A program made the position numbers and the translations under genes. Positions 45,289-54,465 of a DNA stretch of 64,000 nt are shown one piece after another. A model generated the notes under the pieces. The model was not told the DNA's origin and did not search any database. It worked only from the letters and a program-made list of their open reading frames with translations. Numbering within the stretch: position 1 is the first letter of the stretch; the number at the start of each line of letters is the position of its first letter. The DNA lies in the NCBI GenBank assembly GCA_024233875.1, contig JACKPB010000011.1:62001-126000 (forward strand), read 5' to 3'. The DNA is from Leptospiraceae bacterium (lineage in GTDB: Bacteria; Spirochaetota; Leptospiria; Leptospirales; Leptospiraceae).

Positions 45289-48200
45289 ATGAAAGAGAGA
45301 GAGATTGCAGGAATCAAAGTCCCTATTTGGGAGAAAAATACCAATTACCCCGTCTTTTCTTCCCGATTGGTCGAGACAGAAACTACTCTAAAAAATCTTC
45401 AAAATATCCTCTATCCGATTTTGGATGGGAGACCTGTACTATTGATTGGGGATGCAGGAGTAGGGAAGAATGCGCTCATCTATCATATCAATTCACTTCG
45501 GAATCTACCTACGTTTCGGTTTAGTTTCAACGAAGATACTCTCCCCGAGGACGTGATCGGATCTTACCGACTCTTGATGAGCGGAAAAGGATTTGAATGG
45601 ATCAACGGCCCTCTGGTGACAGCAATGGAAGAAGGCGTTTCTTTTGTAGCGGATGAGATGAATCTTGCATCTACCTCGGTAATCAAAAGATTTTCAACTG
45701 TGTATGAATCTTCTTACCTGGATCTTTTGGAAGGTAGTGGAGAAAAGATTTCCAGTAAGGATGGATTTTCTTTTATAGCCACACAGAATCCCTCAGAAGG
45801 CTTTGAGGGAAGAAAATCACTTCCGTACGAGATCACTAAAAATTTTGCTGTTGTGTATGTAGATCCCTATCCTCCTGAAGAGCTATATCAGATTTTAAAA
45901 GCTCTTTATCCAAATCTGGTAGAATCTGTAATTAAATCTGCTATTCGTATCACATTAGAAACCGAAACAAGGATTCTCTCCGGTACTCTAGGAAGAATGG
46001 ATCTGGAAAAATATCATTTCAATTTACGTACTTTGAAGAAACTCTGTTCCAGATTATCGTATTACGATTGCGATGATAAGGCGATTTTAGTGAGAGAATT
46101 TTCTCAGATTTTCCATCAATGCTTTCGAAACCCCGAGGATCGTGAAAAGCAATGGGAGCTCCTCCGGGTCGAACTGTCTCTGGAGAAAAGTTACCCTATA
46201 GAATCAGTGAAAATGGATCTAAAGGATAAAGTTTTTTATCTCAATGACAAAAAGTTGAATGTCCAATCAGAAGAAAAAGTTAAGTCCACTCTGGAATCTG
46301 TACCTATGACTCCGGAGGTTTTGCTCTTTTTGGAAAAAGTTGTTACCTGTATGGAGCAAAATGAAAATATACTTATTGAATATTCAGATGAGGATGATCC
46401 TCTTTTCCTAATGAACCTTGTCACAGGAATTACAGGAAATGATGTCGAATTTGTAAATCTATGCAAGGGAATCCATACTTCAGATATCATGGGTGCTCTC
46501 AAACCGATAGAGGGTACCAAAGTGGAGTGGGTGGATGGTCCCCTCACCAGAGGATTGAAAAACAATCGAATCATCGCCATCACTTCTCTGGAAGCGGCAG
46601 GTGCGGAATTGGTTGAGAAGCTGAATATGCTGACTGATGACGCAAGAGCACTTTTGTTACCACCGGAGAGCGGTGAGAAAGAACCCGTACCTATATTAAA
46701 GAATTCTCATATCTTTGCCTTCAAACAATTCAGAAAATCCAAATCTACAAATACCATTTCCAGAGCGTTTCGAAATCGCTTCACTGCTATTCTCTATCCG
46801 GATTTTCACAATGACAACTCTCTTAAGCAGATCGTTGAATTTTATTTACCGGAATCGGATCTCACCGGTCTCATGACCGATTTTCATATGAGGATTCGGG
46901 GAATGTCCCACCGTAGAGTGATAGGTTCCGCCAACTTAAATCCTTATATCTTCGGTATCACAAACCTGGTGAATTGGGCTTTGCATATTCTTAAGTACAA
47001 TGGAAAAGACCTCACGGAAATCATCCTCCGCGGAGCAAAGATTTCTTACATCAATCAGATTTATGATCCTAAAGAAAGAAAGGATCTGGAGCACATTCTT
47101 AAAAATGGAATCGCTGCTAAAAAGATCTCTGATGAGCTTGTAGAAGCCATCGAGAAGAAAAAAAAAACTCTAACGATTAGCACTGATATCGAAAAAAAGC
47201 GTTGGTGGGATCCTGAACTTCATAAAAGAGATCCGATTACAGGCAAAGCAAAACTTCAGAACACCGGAAATCCTCTGAAGAAGGGGATTGAAATCAATAC
47301 ACCCGAAACCGGAGGAAATACCAAAGAAGGTGCGGATGCCTGGTACGGAAAAGAAACCCGCGGGAATAAGGGTCAGGGGGAACCTGCCGGAGGTGGGGGA
47401 GCCTGGGGATATAGAACAGAAGAACTGTACAAACAATTTCTTGCCAAACGGAAAATTCTTTGGTCCTACAGTATGACAGTTTCCAAAAAAGAATTCATGG
47501 ATGTATTCGGAAAAGAATTGGAAAATGTAGAAATGAATCTTGAAAAGCTTTTTGATCCGGAAATAGACATCACCCGTATCTATGAACACAGCGGTCGAAG
47601 GTTGGATGCCAGAAAGTACATATCCTTTCAAAGCGGACGTGGGGACACTAGAGTTTTTGACAAGACCGTAATTGATAAAAAAGACGAAAAATTAAAAGGT
47701 GTAGAAGTCGTTTTCTTGGTGAGTAAGTCACGGAGGATCTTTAATTTCGAATATTCAATTGTTGTCTTATCTGCTATGATCTCAAGTGGGATTATCCTTT
47801 CCGATCATGAGGTAGATTTCAGTATCTATTCCTATTCGGATCTATTGAACCGAAAAGACCATATTGATCTTGTTCAATTGAAACGATTTGACGAAGAGTA
47901 TTCCCCGGCAAAAGAAGAGGAGATCTTTCACTCTCTCACTTCGGGTTGGCAGGGTGACAGTGTTCATGAATACATTCTACTAGAGGACATTGAAAAGTAT
48001 TTCTCTCCTGATTCTACAACCAGAATTGTAGTTATGATTTCCGACTTTAGAGGTCAGAGAGGAAAGGCAACCGTAGATGCAGAACTCTCATCCTATGAAA
48101 ACCGAAAACTAAAAGAACAAATCCTGCGAATAACAAATAAATCCTATATTCCCCTTGGAGTTGGATTGGGTAGCAGGTATCTGGCAGAAGAAATATTTGC

Positions 48201-48294
48201 AGATTCCATTCAAATAACTTCCGATAATTTTTCCAATATGCCCAATCTTCTCGGAATTGAATTGTCCAGATTGATTCTAACACATCACGTATAA
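45289..48294 (+). CDS. Midasin-like AAA-AAA-VWA protein (MoxR/dynein-related)
   Basis: The 1001-aa protein has three parts. AAA 1 (about 30-300) has Walker A GDAGVGKN (G54-N61, Asn where Thr/Ser is usual) and Walker B FVADEMNLAS (D122/E123), as in midasin and MoxR/CobS ATPases. AAA 2 (about 320-560) keeps the fold but has lost the P-loop (ENILIEYSDEDDP) and the acidic Walker B (IIAITSLEAAGAE). A Lys-rich then Gly-rich linker (GEPAGGGGAWG near 700) leads to a VWA-like domain. There the MIDAS motif is altered: V811-S-K-S in place of D-x-S-x-S, while a later Asp remains (ISDFRG, D919). Such proteins are usually chaperone/remodelling machines. The partner is unknown. Confidence 0.7.
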   Translation: MKEREIAGIKVPIWEKNTNYPVFSSRLVETETTLKNLQNILYPILDGRPVLLIGDAGVGKNALIYHINSLRNLPTFRFSFNEDTLPEDVIGSYRLLMSGKGFEWINGPLVTAMEEGVSFVADEMNLASTSVIKRFSTVYESSYLDLLEGSGEKISSKDGFSFIATQNPSEGFEGRKSLPYEITKNFAVVYVDPYPPEELYQILKALYPNLVESVIKSAIRITLETETRILSGTLGRMDLEKYHFNLRTLKKLCSRLSYYDCDDKAILVREFSQIFHQCFRNPEDREKQWELLRVELSLEKSYPIESVKMDLKDKVFYLNDKKLNVQSEEKVKSTLESVPMTPEVLLFLEKVVTCMEQNENILIEYSDEDDPLFLMNLVTGITGNDVEFVNLCKGIHTSDIMGALKPIEGTKVEWVDGPLTRGLKNNRIIAITSLEAAGAELVEKLNMLTDDARALLLPPESGEKEPVPILKNSHIFAFKQFRKSKSTNTISRAFRNRFTAILYPDFHNDNSLKQIVEFYLPESDLTGLMTDFHMRIRGMSHRRVIGSANLNPYIFGITNLVNWALHILKYNGKDLTEIILRGAKISYINQIYDPKERKDLEHILKNGIAAKKISDELVEAIEKKKKTLTISTDIEKKRWWDPELHKRDPITGKAKLQNTGNPLKKGIEINTPETGGNTKEGADAWYGKETRGNKGQGEPAGGGGAWGYRTEELYKQFLAKRKILWSYSMTVSKKEFMDVFGKELENVEMNLEKLFDPEIDITRIYEHSGRRLDARKYISFQSGRGDTRVFDKTVIDKKDEKLKGVEVVFLVSKSRRIFNFEYSIVVLSAMISSGIILSDHEVDFSIYSYSDLLNRKDHIDLVQLKRFDEEYSPAKEEEIFHSLTSGWQGDSVHEYILLEDIEKYFSPDSTTRIVVMISDFRGQRGKATVDAELSSYENRKLKEQILRITNKSYIPLGVGLGSRYLAEEIFADSIQITSDNFSNMPNLLGIELSRLILTHHV

Positions 48295-48309
48295 AACGGA
48301 TTTGAGAAG

Positions 48310-48786
48310 ATGAAAAATAAAGATACAAATTCTAGAGAAATCGTAACCAATAAAAAAGCAAAGTTTGATTTCGAACTTTTAGAGTTTATGGAAGCAGGGA
48401 TAGTACTCACCGGATCTGAAATCAAAAGTCTCAGGGAAAAAAGAGCGAATCTCACTGATGCGTTTGCAAAAATTAAAAAAGGTGAAATCTTTTTGGAAGG
48501 TTTTCACATCACGCCTTACAAGGATGGGGGTTATGCCAATCATCCTGAAGTTCGACCGAGAAAATTACTTCTAAAGAAAAAAGAAATATTTAAATGGGAA
48601 AAACAGGTCAAAGAAAAAGGTTTGGTGATAGTAGCCGTTAGAGCTTATTTCAATGATAGAGACTTTGCTAAAATTCAGATTTCTCTGGCTAAACCCAAAA
48701 AGCTCTATGACAAGAGAGAATCCCTTCAGAAGAAAGACGCAAAAATAGAAATAGAAAGAGCATTGAAATCGAGGTTAAGAAATTGA
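48310..48786 (+). CDS. smpB: SsrA-binding protein SmpB
   Basis: The 158-aa protein binds tmRNA for ribosome rescue. It shows NKKAKFDFELLEFMEAGIVL, the TGSEIKSLREKRANL loop, FLEGFHITPY, and the basic C-terminal tail (KLYDKRESLQKKDAKIEIER) that enters the mRNA channel. It follows the midasin-like gene by 15 bp. Its TGA overlaps the TTG start of der. No ssrA gene was found in the window. Confidence 0.95.
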   Translation: MKNKDTNSREIVTNKKAKFDFELLEFMEAGIVLTGSEIKSLREKRANLTDAFAKIKKGEIFLEGFHITPYKDGGYANHPEVRPRKLLLKKKEIFKWEKQVKEKGLVIVAVRAYFNDRDFAKIQISLAKPKKLYDKRESLQKKDAKIEIERALKSRLRN

Positions 48787-50153
48787 ATAAAGTACCTATT
48801 GTATCTATTGTCGGACGACAGAATGTTGGTAAATCAACTCTATTCAATGCCCTGTCGAGAAAAAAAATTGCTATCACTCATGATTTTCCGGGAGTGACAA
48901 GAGACATTGTTCATTTTGTTGTCGAAGTTCCGGACTCTGATATAAGATTTGATCTTTGTGATACGCCCGGTCTGGACATAGAAAATTTAGATGATCTGAG
49001 CTCATCTATCATTGAATTGAGTTTCCATCAATTGGTTCGTTCGGAAGTCATTGTATATGTTTTGGATAAAAATGATTTTCGTGCATATGATCAAAGACTC
49101 ATTGATCTTTTCAAAAAAGATGCAAGATTCAATAAAAAGAATATAATTTATTGCTTGAATAAAGCAGACAATCCCGAACAGGACGATGATTTAGAATTTT
49201 ATTATAGATTGGGACTGGATGAAATTCTTCCCATATCTGCACTGGGTAGAAGGAATCTGAAACTTCTAATAGAAAAAATTCATTTCTTTATCAAAAACTA
49301 TCCCTCTCCTGAAATAAGAGGACCCGATTTTAAGATCTCCATAGTTGGAAAACCAAATTCAGGAAAGTCCAGCCTCCTAAATGCTCTGGCCGGATACAAT
49401 CGATCGGCTGTTTCTGAAATATCGGGGACAACAAGAGATTCAATTGATATCCAATTGAATTATGAAGAGAAAGTAATTGAGTTAGTGGACACCGCCGGAA
49501 TTCGTAAACAGAGTAGTAAGTCCGAAGATCCCCTGGAATTTTACTCATATAAGAGAGCAATTCGATCTATAGAAAATTCAGATCTTTCCATCCTTCTTAT
49601 TGATGCAACAAAAGGAATTGGTGAGTTTGATAAGAAATTGTTTTCAACTATACGTGATAAGGGAAAGCCGATTGTTTTGGCTGTGAATAAATGGGATTTG
49701 GTAGAAGACAAAGATTCAAATTCCTTTGTTAAGTACAAAGATAAAATGGCTTCCCGGTTGAATTCAACAAAAGAAGTCCCAATCATTAGTATCAGTGCCA
49801 AAGAAAAACAAAGAACCGGAAAATTACTCGGTGTCTGTGTAGATCTGGTAGATCGGTCCAGAAATCGAATCACAACTCATGAATTGAATACAAGTTTTAA
49901 AAAATGGATGGAAGAAACTAAGATCGGTTCCTCTACCAAGCGACCTAAGATTTATTATGTGACTCAGATTTCAAGCATTCCCTTCAAGGTTTTATTATTT
50001 GTAAATTCTAAGGAAGCCTTTAAGTCGAATTCATTAAACTACTTAAAGAAAAAACTATTAGAAAAATTTCAACTAGAAGGGATTCCAATTGAAATAGAGC
50101 TACGGGATAAAGAAAAACTCCGTCTAAAGAATCAAGAAAAGAAAAAATCCTGA
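48783..50153 (+). CDS. der: Ribosome biogenesis GTPase Der (EngA)
   Basis: The 456-aa GTPase acts in 50S assembly. It has two tandem G domains: G1 GRQNVGKSTLFNAL with DTPGLD in the first, and GKPNSGKSSLLNAL with DTAGIRKQ and NKWDLVE in the second. A KH-like C-terminal domain follows (KRPKIYYVTQISSIPFKVLL). The TTG start overlaps the smpB stop (TTGA), so the two ribosome-linked genes are coupled. The first domain uses NKAD, as usual. Confidence 0.95.
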   Translation: MNKVPIVSIVGRQNVGKSTLFNALSRKKIAITHDFPGVTRDIVHFVVEVPDSDIRFDLCDTPGLDIENLDDLSSSIIELSFHQLVRSEVIVYVLDKNDFRAYDQRLIDLFKKDARFNKKNIIYCLNKADNPEQDDDLEFYYRLGLDEILPISALGRRNLKLLIEKIHFFIKNYPSPEIRGPDFKISIVGKPNSGKSSLLNALAGYNRSAVSEISGTTRDSIDIQLNYEEKVIELVDTAGIRKQSSKSEDPLEFYSYKRAIRSIENSDLSILLIDATKGIGEFDKKLFSTIRDKGKPIVLAVNKWDLVEDKDSNSFVKYKDKMASRLNSTKEVPIISISAKEKQRTGKLLGVCVDLVDRSRNRITTHELNTSFKKWMEETKIGSSTKRPKIYYVTQISSIPFKVLLFVNSKEAFKSNSLNYLKKKLLEKFQLEGIPIEIELRDKEKLRLKNQEKKKS

Positions 50154-50168
50154 CGAAGGAAATAGTAG

Positions 50169-50810
50169 ATGATACCTACAATTTCAATTGAAACCAACAG
50201 TGTTGCAAACATTGATCAAAAGATTTTTGCTGTTAAGAAATTTTTAAGCGAAAATCCTGAGGTTGAACTTCAGGACATCTATAGATGGTTGTACTATGGT
50301 GAATTCGGGTATGAAGAAGAATTGTCCTATTTCAAAGGCGAAAAATCCAAACCTCAGTTAATTCGAATTCTGGATGAGATCAAGGAGGAGACTGAAAAAT
50401 CACAGATATCTCCAAAAATTTGGGAGCCTATGGGATTGGCTCAGAGATTTGTTATGGTATTCATCACTCCTTACTCTCAAGCTGAGTGTCCGATCAATCG
50501 AATTGTAAATCTCATGGAAAGAGCTCCTGCGTTTCGCGGAACAAGGATGCACTTTAAATTGGATTGGGCATTTTTAAAAGATTACATCATTCGAACATCA
50601 GATAAGTTTTCAAAGCAGGATTTTTATGGGTTTGAAGATAGGATTAACTTCCATCAACTTCCTGACGTGCCATTTACTAAGAGATTTAGAGAGTTGAAAC
50701 CCTATAATTATAGGGTGATCCCCAGAAAGTTATTTTTTGATTTTTTTCCTGAGTTTGATAATAAAGAAGATATACTTCCAACACGACCAAAAGATTCCTT
50801 AATCGATTGA
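50169..50810 (+). CDS. Conserved-looking unknown protein
   Basis: I do not recognise the 213-aa product. It has no signal peptide or membrane helix. It is rich in aromatic residues, with segments such as LQDIYRWLYYGEFGYEEEL, MGLAQRFVMVFITPYSQAEC and YYRVIPRK-like basic spots near the C-terminus (YNYRVIPRKLFFDFFPEFD). It lies 15 bp after der and likely shares its transcript. Its stop abuts the end of the convergent STAS gene without a gap. Confidence 0.6.
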   Translation: MIPTISIETNSVANIDQKIFAVKKFLSENPEVELQDIYRWLYYGEFGYEEELSYFKGEKSKPQLIRILDEIKEETEKSQISPKIWEPMGLAQRFVMVFITPYSQAECPINRIVNLMERAPAFRGTRMHFKLDWAFLKDYIIRTSDKFSKQDFYGFEDRINFHQLPDVPFTKRFRELKPYNYRVIPRKLFFDFFPEFDNKEDILPTRPKDSLID

Positions 50811-51155
50811 TCAAATAAATGTTACATTTTTAGTGAAGCCGGAAGTTAGGAGTAGGATCACGATTTCATTTCTAGCTTTTTTAATGATGAGTTTTGATTT
50901 CTGAGAATCTAATACTTTAGAGAGTCTAGCCATGAGACCAAGTCCGGAAGAGTCAAGAAACACTACTCCGGAAAAATCTACTTCCCATTCTTTTAAATTT
51001 TTATCTATATGAGAATCTATAATATCATGAAATGCCGGTGTAGAATTGTAATCTAGTGAAGTGTTTCTTATGATGATTTGTATCTTACTTTCATTTACAT
51101 GGACAATAAATTGTTGATCGTCATTGTGATTGACTGAACCTTGACCGGTATTCAT
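50811..51155 (-). CDS. STAS-domain protein, anti-sigma factor antagonist type
   Basis: The 114-aa single STAS domain has the core WEVDFSGVVFLDSSGLGLMARL with S69/S70 at the usual phospho-switch position. A short disordered N-terminus precedes it. This is the classic SpoIIAA-like LDSSGLG motif. No anti-sigma kinase is adjacent; the nearest kinase is the large membrane histidine kinase encoded about 380 bp upstream on the same strand, which belongs to another family. It is one of three STAS proteins in the window. Confidence 0.85.
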   Translation of the reverse strand: MNTGQGSVNHNDDQQFIVHVNESKIQIIIRNTSLDYNSTPAFHDIIDSHIDKNLKEWEVDFSGVVFLDSSGLGLMARLSKVLDSQKSKLIIKKARNEIVILLLTSGFTKNVTFI

Positions 51156-51370
51156 TGCACTCTATAGTTCCTATCTTCTCTGAATCATTTCTAAAATCTA
51201 ATTCTTAAAGATAAAGGGTTTCTCCTCGATGTCTAAAATCATTACTCTATTCACCTTAAGATAAAATTTTTGAAAATTTCATTATATATAAAAAAATTTC
51301 ATGGATAAATTGAGGATCAAGTAGTCTTTTCCAATAATTCTTCCTTCAGGGAAATTTACAAGAGTAAAAT

Positions 51371-51537
51371 TACTAACTCACATTACGCAAATAAAGAAAT
51401 GTGAGGTTGCAGGGAGCCTGCCAGCAGCTTGGGCTATCGCCCAAATCCATATTTTTATTGATTTATTAGCAATAAATGATTTTGATTTTAAACTAAAAAA
51501 AAATAGAAAAATAAAATACTGCGTAAGATGAGTTACT
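51371..51537. repeat. Inverted-repeat-bounded noncoding element with internal hairpins
   Basis: The 380-bp gap between the STAS and kinase genes contains TAACTCA-CA-TTACGCA at 51374-51389. The same sequence recurs inverted as TAACTCA-TC-TTACGCA at 51520-51535 (14 of 16 identical). Between them are CTCACATT/AATGTGAG (51377-51405), GCAGG/CCTGC (51409-51421), TTGGGC-TATC-GCCCAA (51429-51444) and ATTTATT-AGC-AATAAAT (51461-51477). This could be a small MITE-like element or a structured RNA. The rest of the gap (51156-51370) shows no feature I can name. Confidence 0.4.
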
Positions 51538-54049
51538 AACTAATTTTCATATCCAATAAGATTCGAAATTTTGTATTTCCGGGTTTACTGAATAGTTCGA
51601 TTGATCCATTGTGCTTTTCTATTATATTTTTCACTATTCCCAGTCCGATTCCCGAACCTTCTCCAACATTTTTGGTTGTGAAGAAGGGAAGAAAGATTTT
51701 TTCCTGAATTTCTGCAGGTATCCCCGGACCATTGTCTATAATCTCAACAGTAGCATGATTTCCTTCTTCAAAAATATTAATGATTAGTTTTCCTTTAAAA
51801 TTCATAGCCTGAAGTGAATTGTAGAGAAGATTGGTCCAAACATGATTCAAATCATCAGGAAAACAGAGTACTTCTTTTTTTAGATCATAATTCTTTTCTA
51901 TCTCAATATCTTTCATCTGAGATTTGTAAATAGTTAGTACTGTATCTATACTTATTCGCAAATCATAATAAACAGCTTCATGGGTTGAATTGATATGGGA
52001 GTAATTTTTTAATGCATACAACATTTTAGAAACACGATTGATTGCAGTTTGTGAATTTTGGATATTGGAAAAGATTAGAAATTCTCTATAAGAATAAGAT
52101 AAAATTTTCCGAAAATTCTCTTTATTTTCTGTAAGGAACAAAAACTTTTCCGGAATATCTATTGTATTCATTTCAACTAGTGAATTCAAATCTTCTAATT
52201 CTAGCTCCACTCCTTTTCGGGAAAGATTTGCAATGAGTTCCTTTCTTCTGTGTCTGGTAGTTTTATGGTAATCATAAGGATCACTGTGTTTTAAAAAATC
52301 TAAAAAGTCCAGAAGCAATCTCTCTTCATCTGAAGTATATTCTTTACGGATTTTTTTTATCTCATGTATTGAAATTTTAAAGTTTTCCATTTCTTCGATT
52401 AGATTAAATAGGGATGCATTGATTGCCCCAATGGGATTATTGATTTCATGAGCAATTCCGGTAATCAATTGTCCGAGAGATGCCATCTTTTCAGAATGGA
52501 CCAATTGCTTTTGAGTTTTCTTGAGATCTTCAAGCGTATTTTCTATTTCATTTTTTTGTATCTCAATCAAACTCTTTTGGGCATTGATCTGATCGAGAGC
52601 ATTTTCTAAATTCAAAATCTTTTTTTCTGCTTCGATCTCAATGGAAAGTTCTTTTCCTATAAAAATATAAGAAGAGATGGATCTGTCATCAGAATAATTT
52701 ACAGTTATTTCCCACTCTATTATAACCCTCTCTCCGGAATTTAAACTCCATTCACATACGAGTTTGTATGGATAGGTTTGGATATTGGCAAGGATAGATC
52801 TGAAAGGCTCAGAGTTTCTACCCGGAATATTGTAATTAGGGAATTCTTCAAAAAAGTTTTGATCTACTATATCAGAAGCTTTTTTCTGAAAGACCTGTTC
52901 GCAGGCTGGATTGAAGAGAAGAACCTTTCCATTCTTTTCTATGACAAGAAATAAATGACCTGAAGAGTTGACTATAGAATTCAAAAAATTCATTTGATAG
53001 AGTAATGAATTTTGAAGTTCTTTATAAAATGTAATATCACGAATGATCACAAATTGGAAGTCATCGAAGAGTGAGTCTACCTGTTGGCATGATACTTCAT
53101 AAAGGAATTTTTGGCCGGTCTCATTTTCAAAAAACCATTCACTGTACTCTATATGAAAATCTTTTTGTTTGAGTAATTTATAGAGAGAGGGTAGAACTGT
53201 ACTCAATTCTTTATCTATGAAACTCTGCTTCTTGATCCCGGTCAGATTTTGAAATGCTAAATTAGAATCTATGATAGTATTTCCACCTGATAGAATTAAT
53301 GAAGCATCATTCATATATTCCAGAACTCTATCTCTGGCTAGAGGAATGATCTCTAAAATTCGAAAGTAATTCAATCCCATATACCAAATAAAATTTGTTA
53401 AAGATAAGAAAATTGGAGCGGGATCCAAGCCCGGCTCCAGATAAGGAATGAGACTGAAATGTCCGATCAAAATAGATATCGGTAAAAATATTGAACCAGC
53501 AATGAGGAAGGACAATTGAGTCTTCACTTCACCGGCAGATTTTAATGCATGTTGAAATACAAAACCTATAGATAAAAAGAAAATTAATATTTGGATATAA
53601 AAATAAATTAATGAAAATTGACCGGAATCATAAACCAGGTAACCCGGATCTTGATCGACTATCTGAATATTGTATCTCACAAATTGATGCTCGGGAAAAA
53701 ACCAAATAAAAAATTCATTTAACATTACTGCTGAAATATAGATTTTTAAAATAGTTTTTCTGATTCCATAATTTTTTCTGATGATCAAGAGACTAAAATA
53801 ATAAAGGGATGCAGTCAACAGATCCGAACCGGATGCCCTGAGATTGTCCCAAAAGATTAAATCATCTCTATTGAGTGAGATGAGTTGCATCGCATAACAG
53901 AAGGACCAGAGGATACTTCCCAGTGCTATAGCTAAAAAAACTTTTCCCTCACGATATCTTGAGGATTTTAATCCGGAATATGCATTGAATATAGATAGGA
54001 AGAATGAGAGGAGGGGAAAAATAGCCAGATTAGTCCATTTAATATCCAT
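51536..54049 (-). CDS. Membrane sensor histidine kinase with 7TM, PAS and unusual insertion
   Basis: The 837-aa protein has a seven-helix N-terminal membrane domain (about 1-225) of the histidine kinase 7TM type. Two PAS-like regions follow (about 230-340 and 355-470), then a coiled coil (SLIEIQKNEIENTLEDLKKT). The HisKA site is KMASLGQLITGIAHEINNP (H534); the ATPase has N-box WTNLLYNSLQAM (starting near 735), DNGPGIP and GSGIGLGIVKNI. About 200 residues separate the His from the N-box, roughly twice the usual distance, because of a ~95-residue helical insertion. No response regulator gene is adjacent. Its substrate regulator is unknown. Confidence 0.87.
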   Translation of the reverse strand: MDIKWTNLAIFPLLSFFLSIFNAYSGLKSSRYREGKVFLAIALGSILWSFCYAMQLISLNRDDLIFWDNLRASGSDLLTASLYYFSLLIIRKNYGIRKTILKIYISAVMLNEFFIWFFPEHQFVRYNIQIVDQDPGYLVYDSGQFSLIYFYIQILIFFLSIGFVFQHALKSAGEVKTQLSFLIAGSIFLPISILIGHFSLIPYLEPGLDPAPIFLSLTNFIWYMGLNYFRILEIIPLARDRVLEYMNDASLILSGGNTIIDSNLAFQNLTGIKKQSFIDKELSTVLPSLYKLLKQKDFHIEYSEWFFENETGQKFLYEVSCQQVDSLFDDFQFVIIRDITFYKELQNSLLYQMNFLNSIVNSSGHLFLVIEKNGKVLLFNPACEQVFQKKASDIVDQNFFEEFPNYNIPGRNSEPFRSILANIQTYPYKLVCEWSLNSGERVIIEWEITVNYSDDRSISSYIFIGKELSIEIEAEKKILNLENALDQINAQKSLIEIQKNEIENTLEDLKKTQKQLVHSEKMASLGQLITGIAHEINNPIGAINASLFNLIEEMENFKISIHEIKKIRKEYTSDEERLLLDFLDFLKHSDPYDYHKTTRHRRKELIANLSRKGVELELEDLNSLVEMNTIDIPEKFLFLTENKENFRKILSYSYREFLIFSNIQNSQTAINRVSKMLYALKNYSHINSTHEAVYYDLRISIDTVLTIYKSQMKDIEIEKNYDLKKEVLCFPDDLNHVWTNLLYNSLQAMNFKGKLIINIFEEGNHATVEIIDNGPGIPAEIQEKIFLPFFTTKNVGEGSGIGLGIVKNIIEKHNGSIELFSKPGNTKFRILLDMKIS

Positions 54050-54422
54050 ATCTTAAAGAAAACATTCTAGAGAATCTCAGAGTTCTGAGAATTTCTAAAT
54101 TAATAAATTTTAGTAAGTAGAGAAATGATCAATATTAATTTTGAATTGGGAAGAAAATTGAAGTACAGTTGGGGGAATTTTTCAAAATGCAACAAAGTAA
54201 TAAAAATAAATTCTAATTCCTATTTAATCACTCAGCCTAGGAAATTTTTTATTTATTCAAAATCATATTGTTCTAATAAATCAATAAAAATAGGGGTTTG
54301 GGGGCTATGAGTGTCTAAGTTTCTGACGGCTCTCTGTCATTTTACTCACCTTTCACATGAAATGTGTTAGGTGAATTATTAATAGTTCAATTGAGTTTAA
54401 TATGAGTCAAAAAGACAAATAC
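54050..54422. other. Noncoding region before the kinase gene, with one dyad
   Basis: About 370 bp, AT-rich. A 61-codon plus-strand frame (54125-54310) is low-complexity and rejected. An interrupted inverted repeat at 54346-54374 pairs TCACCT-TT-CACAT with ATGTG-TT-AGGTGA around a 3-nt loop, and could be an operator or the tip of an RNA hairpin. The region also holds the kinase promoter on the minus strand, which I could not pinpoint. Confidence 0.35.
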
Positions 54423-54447
54423 AACCGGGCTTATTCCAAACCCGGTT
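54423..54447 (-). terminator. Terminator of the FadH-type gene
   Basis: AACCGGG and CCCGGTT form a perfect 7-bp stem with an 11-nt loop, about 20 bp past the stop of the minus-strand reductase gene. On that strand it is followed by a T-rich stretch (TTGTATTTGTCTTTTTG), as expected for rho-independent termination. Confidence 0.65.
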
Positions 54448-54465
54448 ATTATCCATTCGGGTGAA

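Noticed and set aside
47170..47631. 153-codon minus-strand open frame inside the midasin-like gene
   Set aside because: Antisense shadow with no ribosome binding site.
54125..54310. 61-codon plus-strand open frame
   Set aside because: Low-complexity Lys/Asn/Ser/Ile composition as expected from random AT-rich DNA, and no clear ribosome binding site.
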